Below are positions 1 through 7,877 of a stretch of DNA of 64,000 bases, one piece after another. Numbering within the stretch: position 1 is the stretch's first letter; every line of letters begins with the position of its first letter. Location of the stretch: positions 1 through 64,000 of the forward strand of contig JADJPG010000022.1 in assembly GCA_016713365.1 (NCBI GenBank), written 5' to 3'. The position numbers and the translations under genes were made by a program. The notes under the pieces were generated by a model. That model did not search any database. It was not told where the DNA came from and saw nothing but the letters and a program-made list of their open reading frames with translations. Source of the DNA: Verrucomicrobiota bacterium. GTDB taxonomy: Bacteria > Verrucomicrobiota > Verrucomicrobiia > Limisphaerales > JADJPG01.

Positions 1-1600
1 GTTCCTTCATCAGCGCTTCAAGGCTCGGCAGAAACTCCGAGTGCAACAGCTGCCGCTTCGAAAGATTGATGGAGACGGTGAGTTGATATCCACGCCGCCG
101 CCAGTCCGCGAGGCAGTCGAGCGCCTGGACCACGACCAGATTCCCGAGTTGAAGAATCAGTCCCTTCTCTTCCGCGAGAGGGATGAACACATCGGGAGAC
201 ACCCAGCCATACTTCTCGTCATGCCAGCGGGCCAGGGCTTCCACTCCTACGACGCGTAAATCACCGGTCGCGATCAGCGGTTGGTAGAACGTGGTAATCG
301 CGTTCTCGGCAACGGCGTTCGACAGGCGGATAAACAGGTCGGCCTTGCCCTTCGCGTCGTGACCGTTCGGAAATCCCTTGAATTCACGCCAGCAGTCCCG
401 TCCGTCCGCCTTCGCCACGTAGAGAGCGTAATCGGCCTGCTGCATCAGCAACGTCGGCTCCTCGGAATCGTCAGGGAACAATGCCGATCCCATGCTGAGC
501 GACACCGCCGCCGCCATGTGGGCCTTTACCGTCTGCTGCTTAACCGCGCGAGTCAGCTTGTTGCAGACCGCGGCAACACTCGCGCGGTCCTGCAAATCCG
601 TGATCAGAAGCACCATCTCGTCGCCACCCCAGCGGCAGACCGTGTCCGTCGTGCGCAACCGCGTCTTGAGCGTGTTGGCGACGGTGACGATCACTTCATC
701 TCCAACCTTGTGTCCGTATCCGTCGTTGATCTGTTTGAAGTTGTCGATGTCCACCATCACGATCGCGACCTTGGTCCCCATTCGCAACGCACGCGCCGTC
801 TCCTGCTGTAAACGCTCTTCAAAGAGGCGACGATTCGGAAGTCCCGTGAGCTGATCATGCAGCGCCGTTTCCTCGGCCTGGTTCTTCAGCGAGATCAATT
901 CCTGTTCAGCCTGTTTTCGCTCCGTGACGTCGTGCCCATACAGATACGCGACACCTTCAGGCGAGACCGAGGTGCTGGAGAACGAGTAGATGCGATTGGC
1001 GCAGGTTACTTCGACCTCCTGCCGCTGCCCCGTCGTGTGCAGCGCTTCCGCAAGCCGGCGCAATTCCGGAGCCACAAACCCGCCCACCACGCATTGCCAC
1101 TGGCTCAAGAGCGGCAGGCTGGCGTCATTCGCGTAGACGATTCGGAAATCGCGGTCGACTTGCAGCACGGGATTCGGATTGTCCGCCGGGAATCGAGCGA
1201 GCAGCCGAATCTTCCCCTCCGTTTCCAGTCGCTGGTGAATGATGCGTTCCGCTACGCGCAGGCGAATGAACAAATCCTCGCGATCGATCGGCTTCGAAAG
1301 AAAGTCATCCACGCCGGCGTCCATGCTCAACCGGAAATCCTGCCGGCTGCTCCGCGCCGTCTGAAGAATGAAGTAGGTGTAGTGCTCCAGCTCCATTTCC
1401 CGGATCTTCTGGCACAGCTCCAAGCCGTCCATCTCCGGCATCATCCAGTCGCTGATGACAATGTACGGGTGATGCTCCGCGAATGCCTGAAGGGCCGCGC
1501 GCCCGTTATTGGACAAGATCACCTCATGCCCGAAGCCTTGCAGCGTGGCTTTCAGGAAAAGCCTCGCGACTGCATCGTCTTCTGCGACCAGAATCTTCAT
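1..1600 (-). CDS. Response regulator with PAS, GGDEF and EAL domains (partial)
   Basis: The reverse strand is open from an ATG at 1600 to the left edge, so the C-terminus is missing. The order is a receiver domain (residues 1-120, acidic pocket ILVAEDD, phosphoacceptor Asp51 in ISDWMMPEMDG), a PAS domain (about 150-240), a GGDEF domain with an intact RWGGDEM active site near residue 322, and an EAL domain starting near 450 with VGVEALARW. By family knowledge the protein makes and/or degrades cyclic di-GMP in response to phosphorylation by an unseen kinase. The intact GGDEF suggests active cyclase; EAL activity cannot be judged because its metal ligands lie partly outside the window. No histidine kinase lies next to it. 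Confidence 0.93.
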   Translation of the reverse strand, partial: MKILVAEDDAVARLFLKATLQGFGHEVILSNNGRAALQAFAEHHPYIVISDWMMPEMDGLELCQKIREMELEHYTYFILQTARSSRQDFRLSMDAGVDDFLSKPIDREDLFIRLRVAERIIHQRLETEGKIRLLARFPADNPNPVLQVDRDFRIVYANDASLPLLSQWQCVVGGFVAPELRRLAEALHTTGQRQEVEVTCANRIYSFSSTSVSPEGVAYLYGHDVTERKQAEQELISLKNQAEETALHDQLTGLPNRRLFEERLQQETARALRMGTKVAIVMVDIDNFKQINDGYGHKVGDEVIVTVANTLKTRLRTTDTVCRWGGDEMVLLITDLQDRASVAAVCNKLTRAVKQQTVKAHMAAAVSLSMGSALFPDDSEEPTLLMQQADYALYVAKADGRDCWREFKGFPNGHDAKGKADLFIRLSNAVAENAITTFYQPLIATGDLRVVGVEALARWHDEKYGWVSPDVFIPLAEEKGLILQLGNLVVVQALDCLADWRRRGYQLTVSINLSKRQLLHSEFLPSLEALMKE

Positions 1601-1798
1601 TCACGTATTTTGCCCCGCCCGCACCAACCACCAAATCACACATCACTTCCCAATCACTGCCCTCATCTTGATCGGCGGAACGAGCCTTCCCTTGAGGAGT
1701 TTGCACACCCGAACGCTCGAAGGGAGACCTGCCAGACTCACCTCATTCGCTGAACATCCGGATTGAGCTCGGCGGCGGAGCCTGTTTAAAGTTCCTCC

Positions 1799-2254
1799 GT
1801 GCGCACCACTGTTGTCACCTTGATCGCCTGCCTCCTGCTCGGTTTCGCCTCAAACCTGTCCGCAGCCACGGCCCGCATCGTCAAAGTGCTACCTCAGTTC
1901 ACCGACCTTCAGGGACGCGTCGCCCTCAACCCGAGTCTCTACGAACGCGACGCATATCAGGCCCTGCTCCGCAGCAGTCCCGAAAAGCGTTCCGGGCTGC
2001 AGTTCGCCGTCCAATGGGGCTCGCGCGACACCACGCGCGCTGTCCTGCGAATCGAACTCCGCGGCAACCGTGGCAAGCTCGGCACCAAGGCCACCATCGA
2101 ATCGCCTGTGAAGTATCGTGGCATGTTCACCTCGTGGACCAAAGTTTCCCTCTCCGGCGACGCTTACCGAAACTTCGGAGAACTCAGTGCGTGGCGGGCG
2201 ACGTTGTGGGATGGCGATAATCTTCTTGCCGAGCAAAAGTCGTTCTTGTGGTGA
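1799..2254 (+). CDS. Small secreted protein of unknown function
   Basis: A 151-residue protein that begins with GTG and has a typical signal peptide (hydrophobic ACLLLGFASNLSA, then cleavage near residue 23). The mature part of about 128 residues is rich in beta-strand-like sequence (TRAVLRIELRG, FTSWTKVSLSG) and ends in KSFLW. I recognise no domain. It probably sits in the periplasm or on the surface. It lies 80 bp upstream of the cvpA-like gene on the same strand, so the two could be co-transcribed. The divergent gene on its other side is the c-di-GMP regulator. Function is unknown. Confidence 0.7.
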   Translation: MRTTVVTLIACLLLGFASNLSAATARIVKVLPQFTDLQGRVALNPSLYERDAYQALLRSSPEKRSGLQFAVQWGSRDTTRAVLRIELRGNRGKLGTKATIESPVKYRGMFTSWTKVSLSGDAYRNFGELSAWRATLWDGDNLLAEQKSFLW

Positions 2255-2335
2255 CGGCGGGCGGCGGTTCCGGTCGGAAGCATTTCCTCCAAAATTCTGC
2301 GTGATTTTCAGGCTGCCGATCCGTAGGTTCGCCGC

Positions 2336-3538
2336 ATGATCCTTTGGTCGATTGCCCTGTTCACCGTCATCTGCGTCGGAATTGTCGGTTACTACCAAGG
2401 TGCTTTGCGCGCCGCTTTCTCCTTGCTGGCCCTGCTCCTGGCCGCGCTGCTCGCCAGCCCTCTGGGTTCATTGCTCGGGCCGCTGCTCGCCATCTTTGGC
2501 GTGAAGAACCCGGTCATGATCGCCTTCCTCGCGCCCATCGTCGGATTTCTTATTGTCCTTGTGGCCTTCAAGCTGGGGGCGATCGCGGTGCACAAGAAGG
2601 TGGATACTTACTACAAGTACAAGACCTCGGACACCCAGCGCCTGCTCTTCGAGCGCATGAACGCCCGCGTCGGCGCCTCGGTCGGCGTGGCGAACGGTTT
2701 CATCTACGTGCTGGTAATCGGCACCTTCATCTACTCCCTCGGTTACCTGACCGTTCAGGTGGCATCCTCGGAGGAGGATAGCTGGGCCATGCGCCTCGTG
2801 AATCGTGTCAGCGACGACATGCACACCACGGGCATGACGAAGGGCGTCGCGCCGTTCATGCCCAAGTCGGAACTCTACTACGACGGCGCGGACGTGGTGG
2901 CGAACATCTTCCACACGCCGCTCTTGCAACGTCGGCTCGCCAACTATCCTCCATTCCTGCTGATTGGCGAAAACGATCAGTTCACCGGACTTTCGGACAC
3001 AGGCTTCCAGGGCGACTGGCTCAAGGGCGCGCTGACGTTCGGAAGTTTTGTAAACCATGAGAAGGTGAAGCCGCTCATCGAGAATCATGATGTCGTCACC
3101 AACGTCCTCGGCATGCTGGGCGGTGACTTCAAGGATTTGAAGGTTTACCTCGAGACCGGCAAGTCCCCGAAGTACGACGAGGAACGCATCCTCGGCCATT
3201 GGGAATTCGACTACAAGGCCTCGGTCAATGCGACCCGTCGCAAGAAGGTCAACATGGGATCGGCGCAATTGACCCAACTGCGGCGCTATCTCGCGGCGTC
3301 CTTTCTCAACTCCGTCCTGACCACCACCGTGGATCAGAAGGCCCAACTCAAGCACGCGACTTCGGGCGACAAACCGCCGAAGATCACAAAAGGCAGCTGG
3401 AAGAATGTCGATGGCAAATACGTTTTGACCATCCGGGACAACGATCAAAGCATCGACTTGGAAGCTCAAATAGACGGCAAGACACTGCAGTTCACTCGTG
3501 ACGGAGTCGTGCTGGTGTTCGAGAACACCCGCGTTTAG
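2336..3538 (+). CDS. CvpA-family membrane protein with long C-terminal domain
   Basis: A 400-residue protein. The N-terminal 150 residues hold four hydrophobic segments with the glycine-rich start IVGYYQGALRAAFSLLALLLA that is typical of the CvpA (colicin V production) family. CvpA proteins are usually about 160-190 residues. Here a further 230-residue soluble part follows (from about residue 160), with a late beta-rich stretch (GHWEFDYKASVNATRRKK, GKYVLTIRDNDQSIDLEAQIDG) that looks like a small lipocalin-like or calycin-type barrel. The domain assignment of that tail is inference. It lies on the plus strand and converges with the sigma-factor operon after 35 bp. CvpA proteins are inner-membrane proteins linked to envelope homeostasis. 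Confidence 0.75.
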   Translation: MILWSIALFTVICVGIVGYYQGALRAAFSLLALLLAALLASPLGSLLGPLLAIFGVKNPVMIAFLAPIVGFLIVLVAFKLGAIAVHKKVDTYYKYKTSDTQRLLFERMNARVGASVGVANGFIYVLVIGTFIYSLGYLTVQVASSEEDSWAMRLVNRVSDDMHTTGMTKGVAPFMPKSELYYDGADVVANIFHTPLLQRRLANYPPFLLIGENDQFTGLSDTGFQGDWLKGALTFGSFVNHEKVKPLIENHDVVTNVLGMLGGDFKDLKVYLETGKSPKYDEERILGHWEFDYKASVNATRRKKVNMGSAQLTQLRRYLAASFLNSVLTTTVDQKAQLKHATSGDKPPKITKGSWKNVDGKYVLTIRDNDQSIDLEAQIDGKTLQFTRDGVVLVFENTRV

Positions 3539-3573
3539 GAATCCACCTCGGCGCCTCGGGACGCCCGGGCGAA

Positions 3574-4071
3574 TCACTTGTCCGCGCCGCCGCCTGAAGC
3601 CGGGGAGGCTGCCGTCGGCGTGGGACGTGCAGGTTGGAAGCGAGTTCCGTTGTAAGGGAACGGCTCAGAGACCACAGCGGGTCGATCAATGGCCGGAAGT
3701 GCCATCGCCGGCTGTGGAGGAGAAGAAATCGGCTTCGCAGCCTGGGACGGAGGAGGTGCCACAATCACTTTGTCTTCCTGATTCGCCGCCGTGATGTCGG
3801 GCTTTGGTGGGCTGACTCTGAGCGACGCCACCAATCCCACCGCGAGACACGCAAAAACGGTCAAGCCCGCCAGGCAAACCAAAACCGGCTTGCTCTCGAT
3901 CAGACGGGCCATCTGTTCTCGAAATGTGAGTTCCTCCGGCGGCTCCGGCTTCTGCAGCCGGTCAATCACCGCCTCCGAAAAACCCTTCAGCACTCGCCGC
4001 GGCGGCGCCACCGGCTTCTTGGCCGCCAGCATTCGTTGCAGCTCGCTCTGCTTGTCATGATCGGCATCCAT
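3574..4071 (-). CDS. Single-pass membrane protein downstream of the ECF sigma factor
   Basis: A 165-residue protein with a charged cytoplasmic N-terminus (about 60 residues), one transmembrane helix (VLVCLAGLTVFACLAVGLVASL) and a proline/alanine-rich outer tail. Its ATG lies 2 bp after the stop of the sigma-factor gene, so translation is probably coupled. This position and topology are those of an anti-sigma factor, but there is no zinc-binding HxxxCxxC signature of the usual ZAS type. Calling it an anti-sigma factor is therefore inference from context only. It could equally be an unrelated small envelope protein of the operon. Confidence 0.65.
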   Translation of the reverse strand: MDADHDKQSELQRMLAAKKPVAPPRRVLKGFSEAVIDRLQKPEPPEELTFREQMARLIESKPVLVCLAGLTVFACLAVGLVASLRVSPPKPDITAANQEDKVIVAPPPSQAAKPISSPPQPAMALPAIDRPAVVSEPFPYNGTRFQPARPTPTAASPASGGGADK

Positions 4072-4073
4072 AA

Positions 4074-4724
4074 CTACTTGAGGTAATCAGACAAATACGC
4101 CTGAAGTTGTTGTCGCGCGTAAAACAACCGAGACCGCACCGTGCCCACATTGCAGTCCATGATGCTGGCAATCTCCTCGTGCGCCAGTCCTTGCACGTCG
4201 TGCAACGTCACCACCAAACGATGCACTGGAGAGAGCTTCAGCATCGCTTCATTAAGCTTCCCCTGCAACTCGCTCAATCCAGCGTCGCGTCGCGGAGTGT
4301 TCTCGGACACCAGACTGACCATGTCCGGATCGTGCTCCGCATTGAAATCCATCGCGTTCAAGCTGAGATGCGACTTGTTCTTACGTGACTTGAGGAAGTT
4401 GATCGTCTTATTGACCGCGATGCGGTAGACCCACGTGTAGAAGCTGGAGTCGCCCTTGAAAGATTTCAGGGCCTGAAAGCCCTTGATGAATGCCTCCTGC
4501 GCGAGATCCACGGCATCCTCGCGATTGCCCGTCATGTGATAGATCGTCGCGTAGACACGCTCCTGATAGCGCCGGACCAGTTCGTCGTAGGCGACCATGT
4601 CCCCTTGCTGCGCCCGCTGCACAAGGATCAAGTCTTCAGTGGTATCGGCGGGGGGAACATCCGGAACGGATCGTTCCATCGCCGGAGCTTCAGGCGTTAC
4701 CCGCGATGGAGCCGCTTCGCTCAT
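4074..4724 (-). CDS. ECF (sigma-70 family) RNA polymerase sigma factor
   Basis: A 216-residue protein. Region 2 (about residues 40-110) shows the typical YDELVRRYQERVYATIYHMTGN, the core-binding DAVDLAQEAFIKGFQAL, and the -10 recognition stretch FYTWVYRIAVNKTINFLKSRK. Region 4 (about 160-212) has the helix-turn-helix AHEEIASIMDCNVGTVRSRLFYAR. The length fits an RpoE/SigW-like ECF factor. It directs RNA polymerase to a stress or envelope regulon. It is the middle gene of a tight operon: ispB 6 bp upstream and a one-helix membrane protein 2 bp downstream. Its target promoters cannot be read from this window. Confidence 0.93.
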   Translation of the reverse strand: MSEAAPSRVTPEAPAMERSVPDVPPADTTEDLILVQRAQQGDMVAYDELVRRYQERVYATIYHMTGNREDAVDLAQEAFIKGFQALKSFKGDSSFYTWVYRIAVNKTINFLKSRKNKSHLSLNAMDFNAEHDPDMVSLVSENTPRRDAGLSELQGKLNEAMLKLSPVHRLVVTLHDVQGLAHEEIASIMDCNVGTVRSRLFYARQQLQAYLSDYLK

Positions 4725-4730
4725 ACGGCA

Positions 4731-5783
4731 TCAGCCGCGGGCACCAAGGGACGCGGTTTGATGCGCCAGGTAATCCGCCAGGGCGCTCAGACCCACGGCG
4801 TTTTCCGAATCAGGCAAGGCCTTAAGCTGGGCGCGGGCGAAATCGAGGTGTTCCGTCACGGCCCGCCGCGAATCTTCCAGTGTTTGATGTTTCTGCAGCA
4901 ATCCGACCATCTCGGGAAGAAACTCCGGCTTCCAGTCGACGACCATCGACTTGATCCGTTCCCGCTCGCCGGCGGAAGCGCGCTCCAGCGCAAGCAACAC
5001 CGGAAGGGTCAGCTTGCCCTTGGCCATGTCGGTCCCGAGGCTTTTGCCGACGACTGCTTCGGAGCCGAACAGATCGAGGCAGTCATCGTACACCTGATAC
5101 GCAGTGCCGATGGACATGCCATACTGACGCAACGCACTCCTTTGCACTCCGCCAGCTCCGCTCAGATACGCGCCTAAATCACACGAGAGCGCAAACAGCT
5201 CGCCGGTTTTCATCTGTAAGACTTTGAAATATTCCGCGCGGGAAAGTTCAAAATTTTTTCGGCGCTGGGTCTGCAAAATTTCACCGGAGCACACCGTATT
5301 GGTCGCTGCGGCCACCTCCCGGCAGATCTCCGTGGTCGGAAAACCCGCGGCGAGCTTTAACGCATGGGCGAATAGACAGTCCCCCAATAGAACGGAAATC
5401 TCGTTACCCCAATTGGCCGCCAGAGTTGGACGGCTGCGACGAATCCGGGCCTCATCCATGACGTCGTCATGGACCAGCGTGGCCAAGTGAACCATTTCGA
5501 TGATCACCGCCACCATCACATGCGGCTCGCCGATCTTGCCGGTCGCCCCACCGCTTAACGCCACCAAGGCTGGCCGGAGCTGTTTGCCCTGATTGGTCAG
5601 CGCATATTCCGCGTAGACCGCTATGTCGCGTTCAAACTCATTGATCTGGTCACCCAATCGCTCCACCACGGCACGCAGGAATGGTTCCGCCGGCGCAATG
5701 ATGTGCTTCCACGCCAAATTGTTATCCATGGCTGGGGGTGCCGGACTGGAGGCAACTTTGGGGCTGGGTTGGGAAACCAACAT
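4731..5783 (-). CDS. ispB: Polyprenyl diphosphate synthase (octaprenyl type)
   Basis: A 350-residue trans-isoprenyl diphosphate synthase. The first aspartate-rich motif is in LVHDDVMDEARIRRSRPT and the second in YQVYDDCLDLFG, with the conserved GKQLRPAL near the N-terminus. It condenses isopentenyl diphosphate onto an allylic primer to build the quinone side chain. The N-terminal 18 residues are proline/serine-rich and poorly conserved; an ATG at 5729 (MDNNLAWKHI) is an alternative start. The gene heads the operon with the ECF sigma factor. The other isoprenoid gene here is ispH at 27.7 kb. Chain length cannot be predicted with confidence. Confidence 0.9.
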   Translation of the reverse strand: MLVSQPSPKVASSPAPPAMDNNLAWKHIIAPAEPFLRAVVERLGDQINEFERDIAVYAEYALTNQGKQLRPALVALSGGATGKIGEPHVMVAVIIEMVHLATLVHDDVMDEARIRRSRPTLAANWGNEISVLLGDCLFAHALKLAAGFPTTEICREVAAATNTVCSGEILQTQRRKNFELSRAEYFKVLQMKTGELFALSCDLGAYLSGAGGVQRSALRQYGMSIGTAYQVYDDCLDLFGSEAVVGKSLGTDMAKGKLTLPVLLALERASAGERERIKSMVVDWKPEFLPEMVGLLQKHQTLEDSRRAVTEHLDFARAQLKALPDSENAVGLSALADYLAHQTASLGARG

Positions 5784-5860
5784 GCGGGAGAAAGCTAGGG
5801 TTCCATCGAGGCCAAGTCAAACCGTTACGCGGAAGGTCTAAAGGCATCAGGATAAACGTT

Positions 5861-5909
5861 CCAAAACAAAACGCCCGGCAAACTCGAGTCCACGAGGTTG
5901 CGCGGGCGT
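5861..5909 (-). terminator. Intrinsic terminator of the atp operon
   Basis: A long imperfect hairpin (arms about 5871-5886 and 5893-5909, outer stem ACGCCCG/CGGGCGT, inner stem continuing through GCAA/TTGC) lies 20 bp after the atpC stop. Read on the minus strand it is followed by TTTTGTTTT at 5861-5870. This is a textbook Rho-independent terminator for the ATP synthase operon. Confidence 0.85.
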
Positions 5910-5928
5910 CGAAAACAAGCGCTTAATT

Positions 5929-6333
5929 CTAGCGCTGACGGCGCTTCACCTTGAGTTGCGCCAGCGAGTGCATGAGTGACGCCTGAACGGTGGCCGTCTC
6001 TTCTTCGCTGAGCTTCTCCGACAATCGGGCCTCCGCGCGCTTCCGCGCTTCTTCGGCCTTCGCTTCATCGATGTCGTCGGACTTGATGGCCATGTCGGTC
6101 ATCACCGCGACCCGGTCGCCCGTGATTTCCACGAAGCCTTCGCCGATGGCGAGGAAATGATCCTGCCCGGCTTTCCGGGCGACCAATTCGCCCGCGACCA
6201 CCTGGGTCATCAGCGGGACGTGCATCGGAAAGATGCCCATCTCGCCTTCCACGCCGGGCAGCGTAACCATGTCCACGTCGGCGGAGTAAATCTTCGCCTC
6301 GGGCGTGACAATTTCGAGTTTCAGTGTGGCCAT
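5929..6333 (-). CDS. atpC: F1Fo ATP synthase subunit epsilon
   Basis: A 134-residue protein with the epsilon beta-sandwich start (LKLEIVTPEAKIYSADVDMVTLPGVEGEMGIFPMHVPL) and a charged helical C-terminal hairpin (EAKAEEARKRAEARLSEKL). Epsilon sits on the central stalk of F1, couples it to the c-ring and in many bacteria inhibits ATP hydrolysis. It is the last gene of the eight-gene atp operon, 77 bp after atpD. That spacer carries an unusual heptad repeat. A terminator follows. Confidence 0.96.
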   Translation of the reverse strand: MATLKLEIVTPEAKIYSADVDMVTLPGVEGEMGIFPMHVPLMTQVVAGELVARKAGQDHFLAIGEGFVEITGDRVAVMTDMAIKSDDIDEAKAEEARKRAEARLSEKLSEEETATVQASLMHSLAQLKVKRRQR

Positions 6334-6339
6334 GAGATG

Positions 6340-6403
6340 TCTTACGCATCACGTCTCACGCATCACGTCTCTCACGTAAACCGTGAAGCGTGATTCGTGA
6401 AAG
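6340..6403. repeat. Heptad tandem repeat in two inverted arms
   Basis: Between atpD and atpC the plus strand shows about five 7-bp units ending in TCACG (one variant TTACG, one unit two bases longer), then a short TAAAC spacer, then three units beginning with CGTGA. The arms are therefore inverted copies of one heptad, NNTCACG, and can fold on themselves. The 7-bp period and the inverted arms are seen directly. I cannot name the element. Confidence 0.75.
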
Positions 6404-6410
6404 CAGATGC

Positions 6411-7865
6411 CTACGCTTCTTTAATCTCGTCGATGCCGCCCTTCATGTAGAAGTTCACCTCGGCGACGTCGTCGTGCTTGCCTTCGAGGATTTCCTTGAA
6501 GGCGCGGACCGTTTCCGCCACCGGCACCTGCTTGCCTTCGCGACCGGTGAAAACCTGCGCGACGGTGAACGGCTGGCTGAGGAAGCGTTGAATCTTACGC
6601 GCACGGAAGACGGTGAGCTTGTCCTCGGGAGAAAGCTCATCCATGCCCAGAATCGCGATGATGTCCTGCAGATCCTTGTAGCGCTGGAGCACTTTCTGGA
6701 CGCCGCGTGCGACGTTGTAGTGTTCTTCGCCAACGATGTCTGGAGTCAATGCACGGGAGTTCGACGCGAGAGGATCGACAGCCGGGAAGATGCCCAACTC
6801 AGCGATGGAACGCTCGAGAACGATGGTCGCATCCAAGTGCGCGAACGTGGTTGCCGGCGCGGGGTCGGTCAAGTCGTCCGCGGGCACGTAAACCGCTTGG
6901 AAGGAGGTGATGGAACCCTTCTTCGTCGAAGTGATGCGTTCCTGCAAGTTACCCATTTCCGCGGCGAGGGTCGGCTGGTAACCGACCGCCGACGGCGTGC
7001 GGCCGAGGAGCGCGGAAACTTCAGAACCGGCCTGCGAGAAACGGAAGATGTTATCGACGAACAGGAGCACGTCCTGGTTCTTTTCGTCGCGGAAGTACTC
7101 GGTCACAGCGAGCGCGGAAAGCGCGACGCGGAGACGGGCTCCCGGTGGTTCGTTCATCTGGCCGTAGACCAGGCCGATGCGGGATCCTTCTTCGAGAATC
7201 GGCAGGCCCTTGTCATCGACCATCGGATGCCCCTTGGCGTCCTTTTTGGTCTTGATGACGTTGGCTTCGATCATTTCGTTGTAGAGATCGTTGCCCTCGC
7301 GGGTGCGCTCACCGACGCCGGCGAACATCGAGATGCCGCCGTGCAGTTTCGCGATGTTGTTGATCAGCTCCATGATGACGACGGTCTTGCCGACGCCGGC
7401 ACCACCGAACGCACCGACCTTGCCACCCTTCAAGAACGGGCAGATCAGATCGATGACCTTGATACCCGTGGTCAGCACCTGTGGCGAGGTGGACTGGTCC
7501 ACCAGCGGAGGCGCGGAACGATGGATGGAGAGATACTTGTCAGCCTTGACGGGACCCTGCTCGTCCACGGCCTCGCCAGTCACGTTGAACACGCGACCCA
7601 TGACCGCCTGACCGACAGGCATGGCGATCGGCCCGCCCGCGTCGATGAGCTCCATGCCGCGCTTGAGACCTTCGGTGGTGCTCATGGCGACGGCGCGAAC
7701 CCAGTTGTCGCCGAGGTGCTGTTGCACTTCGAGCGTCAGCTTGGTCTTGCCCTGCCCTGGCAGGTCGTATTCGACCGTCAGAGCGTTGTAGATGGCCGGC
7801 AACTGCGTCGTGAACTCCGCGTCCACGACCGGGCCGATGATTTGAACGATTTTGCCTTTGTTCAT
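6411..7865 (-). CDS. atpD: F1Fo ATP synthase subunit beta
   Basis: A 484-residue catalytic subunit. The P-loop is GGAGVGKTV (near residue 155), followed by the catalytic region GVGERTREGNDLY, the Walker B-like DVLLFVDNIFRFSQAGSEVSALLGRTPSAVGYQPTL, and the DELSEED-region variant GMDELSPEDKL. Three copies alternate with alpha in F1 and make ATP. Length and motifs are normal. A 494-codon open frame on the opposite strand of this gene is only a composition shadow. Confidence 0.98.
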   Translation of the reverse strand: MNKGKIVQIIGPVVDAEFTTQLPAIYNALTVEYDLPGQGKTKLTLEVQQHLGDNWVRAVAMSTTEGLKRGMELIDAGGPIAMPVGQAVMGRVFNVTGEAVDEQGPVKADKYLSIHRSAPPLVDQSTSPQVLTTGIKVIDLICPFLKGGKVGAFGGAGVGKTVVIMELINNIAKLHGGISMFAGVGERTREGNDLYNEMIEANVIKTKKDAKGHPMVDDKGLPILEEGSRIGLVYGQMNEPPGARLRVALSALAVTEYFRDEKNQDVLLFVDNIFRFSQAGSEVSALLGRTPSAVGYQPTLAAEMGNLQERITSTKKGSITSFQAVYVPADDLTDPAPATTFAHLDATIVLERSIAELGIFPAVDPLASNSRALTPDIVGEEHYNVARGVQKVLQRYKDLQDIIAILGMDELSPEDKLTVFRARKIQRFLSQPFTVAQVFTGREGKQVPVAETVRAFKEILEGKHDDVAEVNFYMKGGIDEIKEA

Positions 7866-7877
7866 GCGTGCTGAGAA

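Noticed and set aside
857..1753. A 298-codon plus-strand frame over the REC and PAS region
   Set aside because: It is antisense to a clear REC-PAS-GGDEF-EAL protein; the plus-strand product has no recognisable features.
6390..7874. A 494-codon open frame antisense to atpD
   Set aside because: Composition shadow of a highly conserved gene; the sequence is a histidine/arginine-rich mix without motifs.
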